Assembly (NCBI GenBank): GCA_937967805.1
Contig: CALBTC010000118.1
Coordinates: forward strand, 1 to 5,277
Origin: an uncultured Anaerolineaceae bacterium
GTDB taxonomy: Bacteria; Chloroflexota; Anaerolineae; Promineifilales; Promineifilaceae
Reading direction: 5' to 3'
Length of the DNA: 5,277 bases
Position 1 is the stretch's first letter, and each line of letters begins with the position of its first letter. Positions 5,125-5,277 of the stretch are shown in pieces. A model generated the notes under the pieces. The model saw only the letters and a program-made list of their open reading frames with translations, had not been told where the DNA came from and ran no database searches. The position numbers were made by a program, and so were the translations under genes.

Positions 5125-5277
5125 TTGAGTTGGATGCCAATTTCATCTGCCCTCCATCACATCTCCATCACTTCCTGATAAGCTACAAGTGCAAACAAAG
5201 CTGACGATTAATTCAATTCGCCACGTAAAGAGTTGACTCCCACTTAAGCTGCTGATGTAAGGCTCGGTGTTGGTGAG
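5125..5277. other. Non-coding tail with no recognisable gene
   Basis: No plus-strand gene or terminator hairpin is visible after the ATPase stop. A short near-tandem repeat of CTCCATCAC occurs at 5152-5160 and 5163-5171. A minus-strand frame is open from the window edge for about 43 codons but resembles nothing I know. TTGACT at 5233-5238 could be a -35 box, but no good -10 follows at the right distance. Confidence 0.5.

Noticed and set aside
5152..5171. CTCCATCAC pair as a CRISPR or attachment site
   Set aside because: Only two copies two bases apart; no array and no element boundary.
5233..5260. Promoter beginning with TTGACT
   Set aside because: No acceptable -10 box at 16-18 bases and no gene start visible before the window ends.
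1..5277. tRNA, rRNA, insertion sequence or CRISPR array
   Set aside because: I looked for cloverleaf-like arms, transposase motifs, terminal inverted repeats and regularly spaced repeats and saw none.

Overview
The window is a 5.3-kb piece of bacterial chromosome, mostly GC-rich, with every supported gene on the plus strand. The protein flavour (NapH/NosR-type membrane iron-sulphur protein beside a YtkA-like exported protein, a CmtR-type regulator, an APC-type P1B ATPase) and the recurring palindrome ACGGCCGT suggest an uncultured member of Chloroflexota, perhaps Anaerolineae. That assignment is inference from impression, not from a search.

Layout. Positions 2-985 hold the 3' part of a polytopic 4Fe-4S membrane protein, cut by the window edge. 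It overlaps by 8 bp with a small exported, C-terminally anchored protein (978-1562), so the two look like a redox or metal-handling pair. Positions 1563-1905 have no intact gene. They contain an eroded WD40/TolB-type beta-propeller fragment (about 1581-1757), then a compact regulatory region with a perfect 9-bp inverted repeat and a good ribosome binding site. Positions 1906-2244 encode an ArsR/SmtB-family repressor carrying the three cysteines of CmtR-type Cd/Pb sensors. Right behind it (about 2259-2564) is a decayed signal peptidase II (lspA) with several in-frame stops. Next come an AT-rich VOC/glyoxalase-like gene that looks foreign (2615-2983) and a heavy-metal P1B-type ATPase (3007-5124). 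The ATPase reading frame is broken by one in-frame TAA at 3775-3777, directly after the TGES loop. The last 153 bases hold no recognisable gene.

Interpretation. The region from 1862 to 5124 looks like a metal-resistance locus: metal-sensing repressor, lspA, efflux ATPase. The order recalls known lead/cadmium operons in which a signal peptidase II gene accompanies the pump. It appears to have been eroded (lspA), interrupted by a transferred VOC gene, and damaged or split at one codon of the pump. The ATPase also has unusual metal-site motifs: APC instead of CPC or SPC in the membrane, HEIS near the C-terminus, and DCEHD in place of CxxC in its N-terminal domain. TAA ends three other genes in the window, so genetic-code reassignment does not explain the internal stop. 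A substitution, a sequencing or assembly error, or an unproven two-part pump are the remaining explanations.
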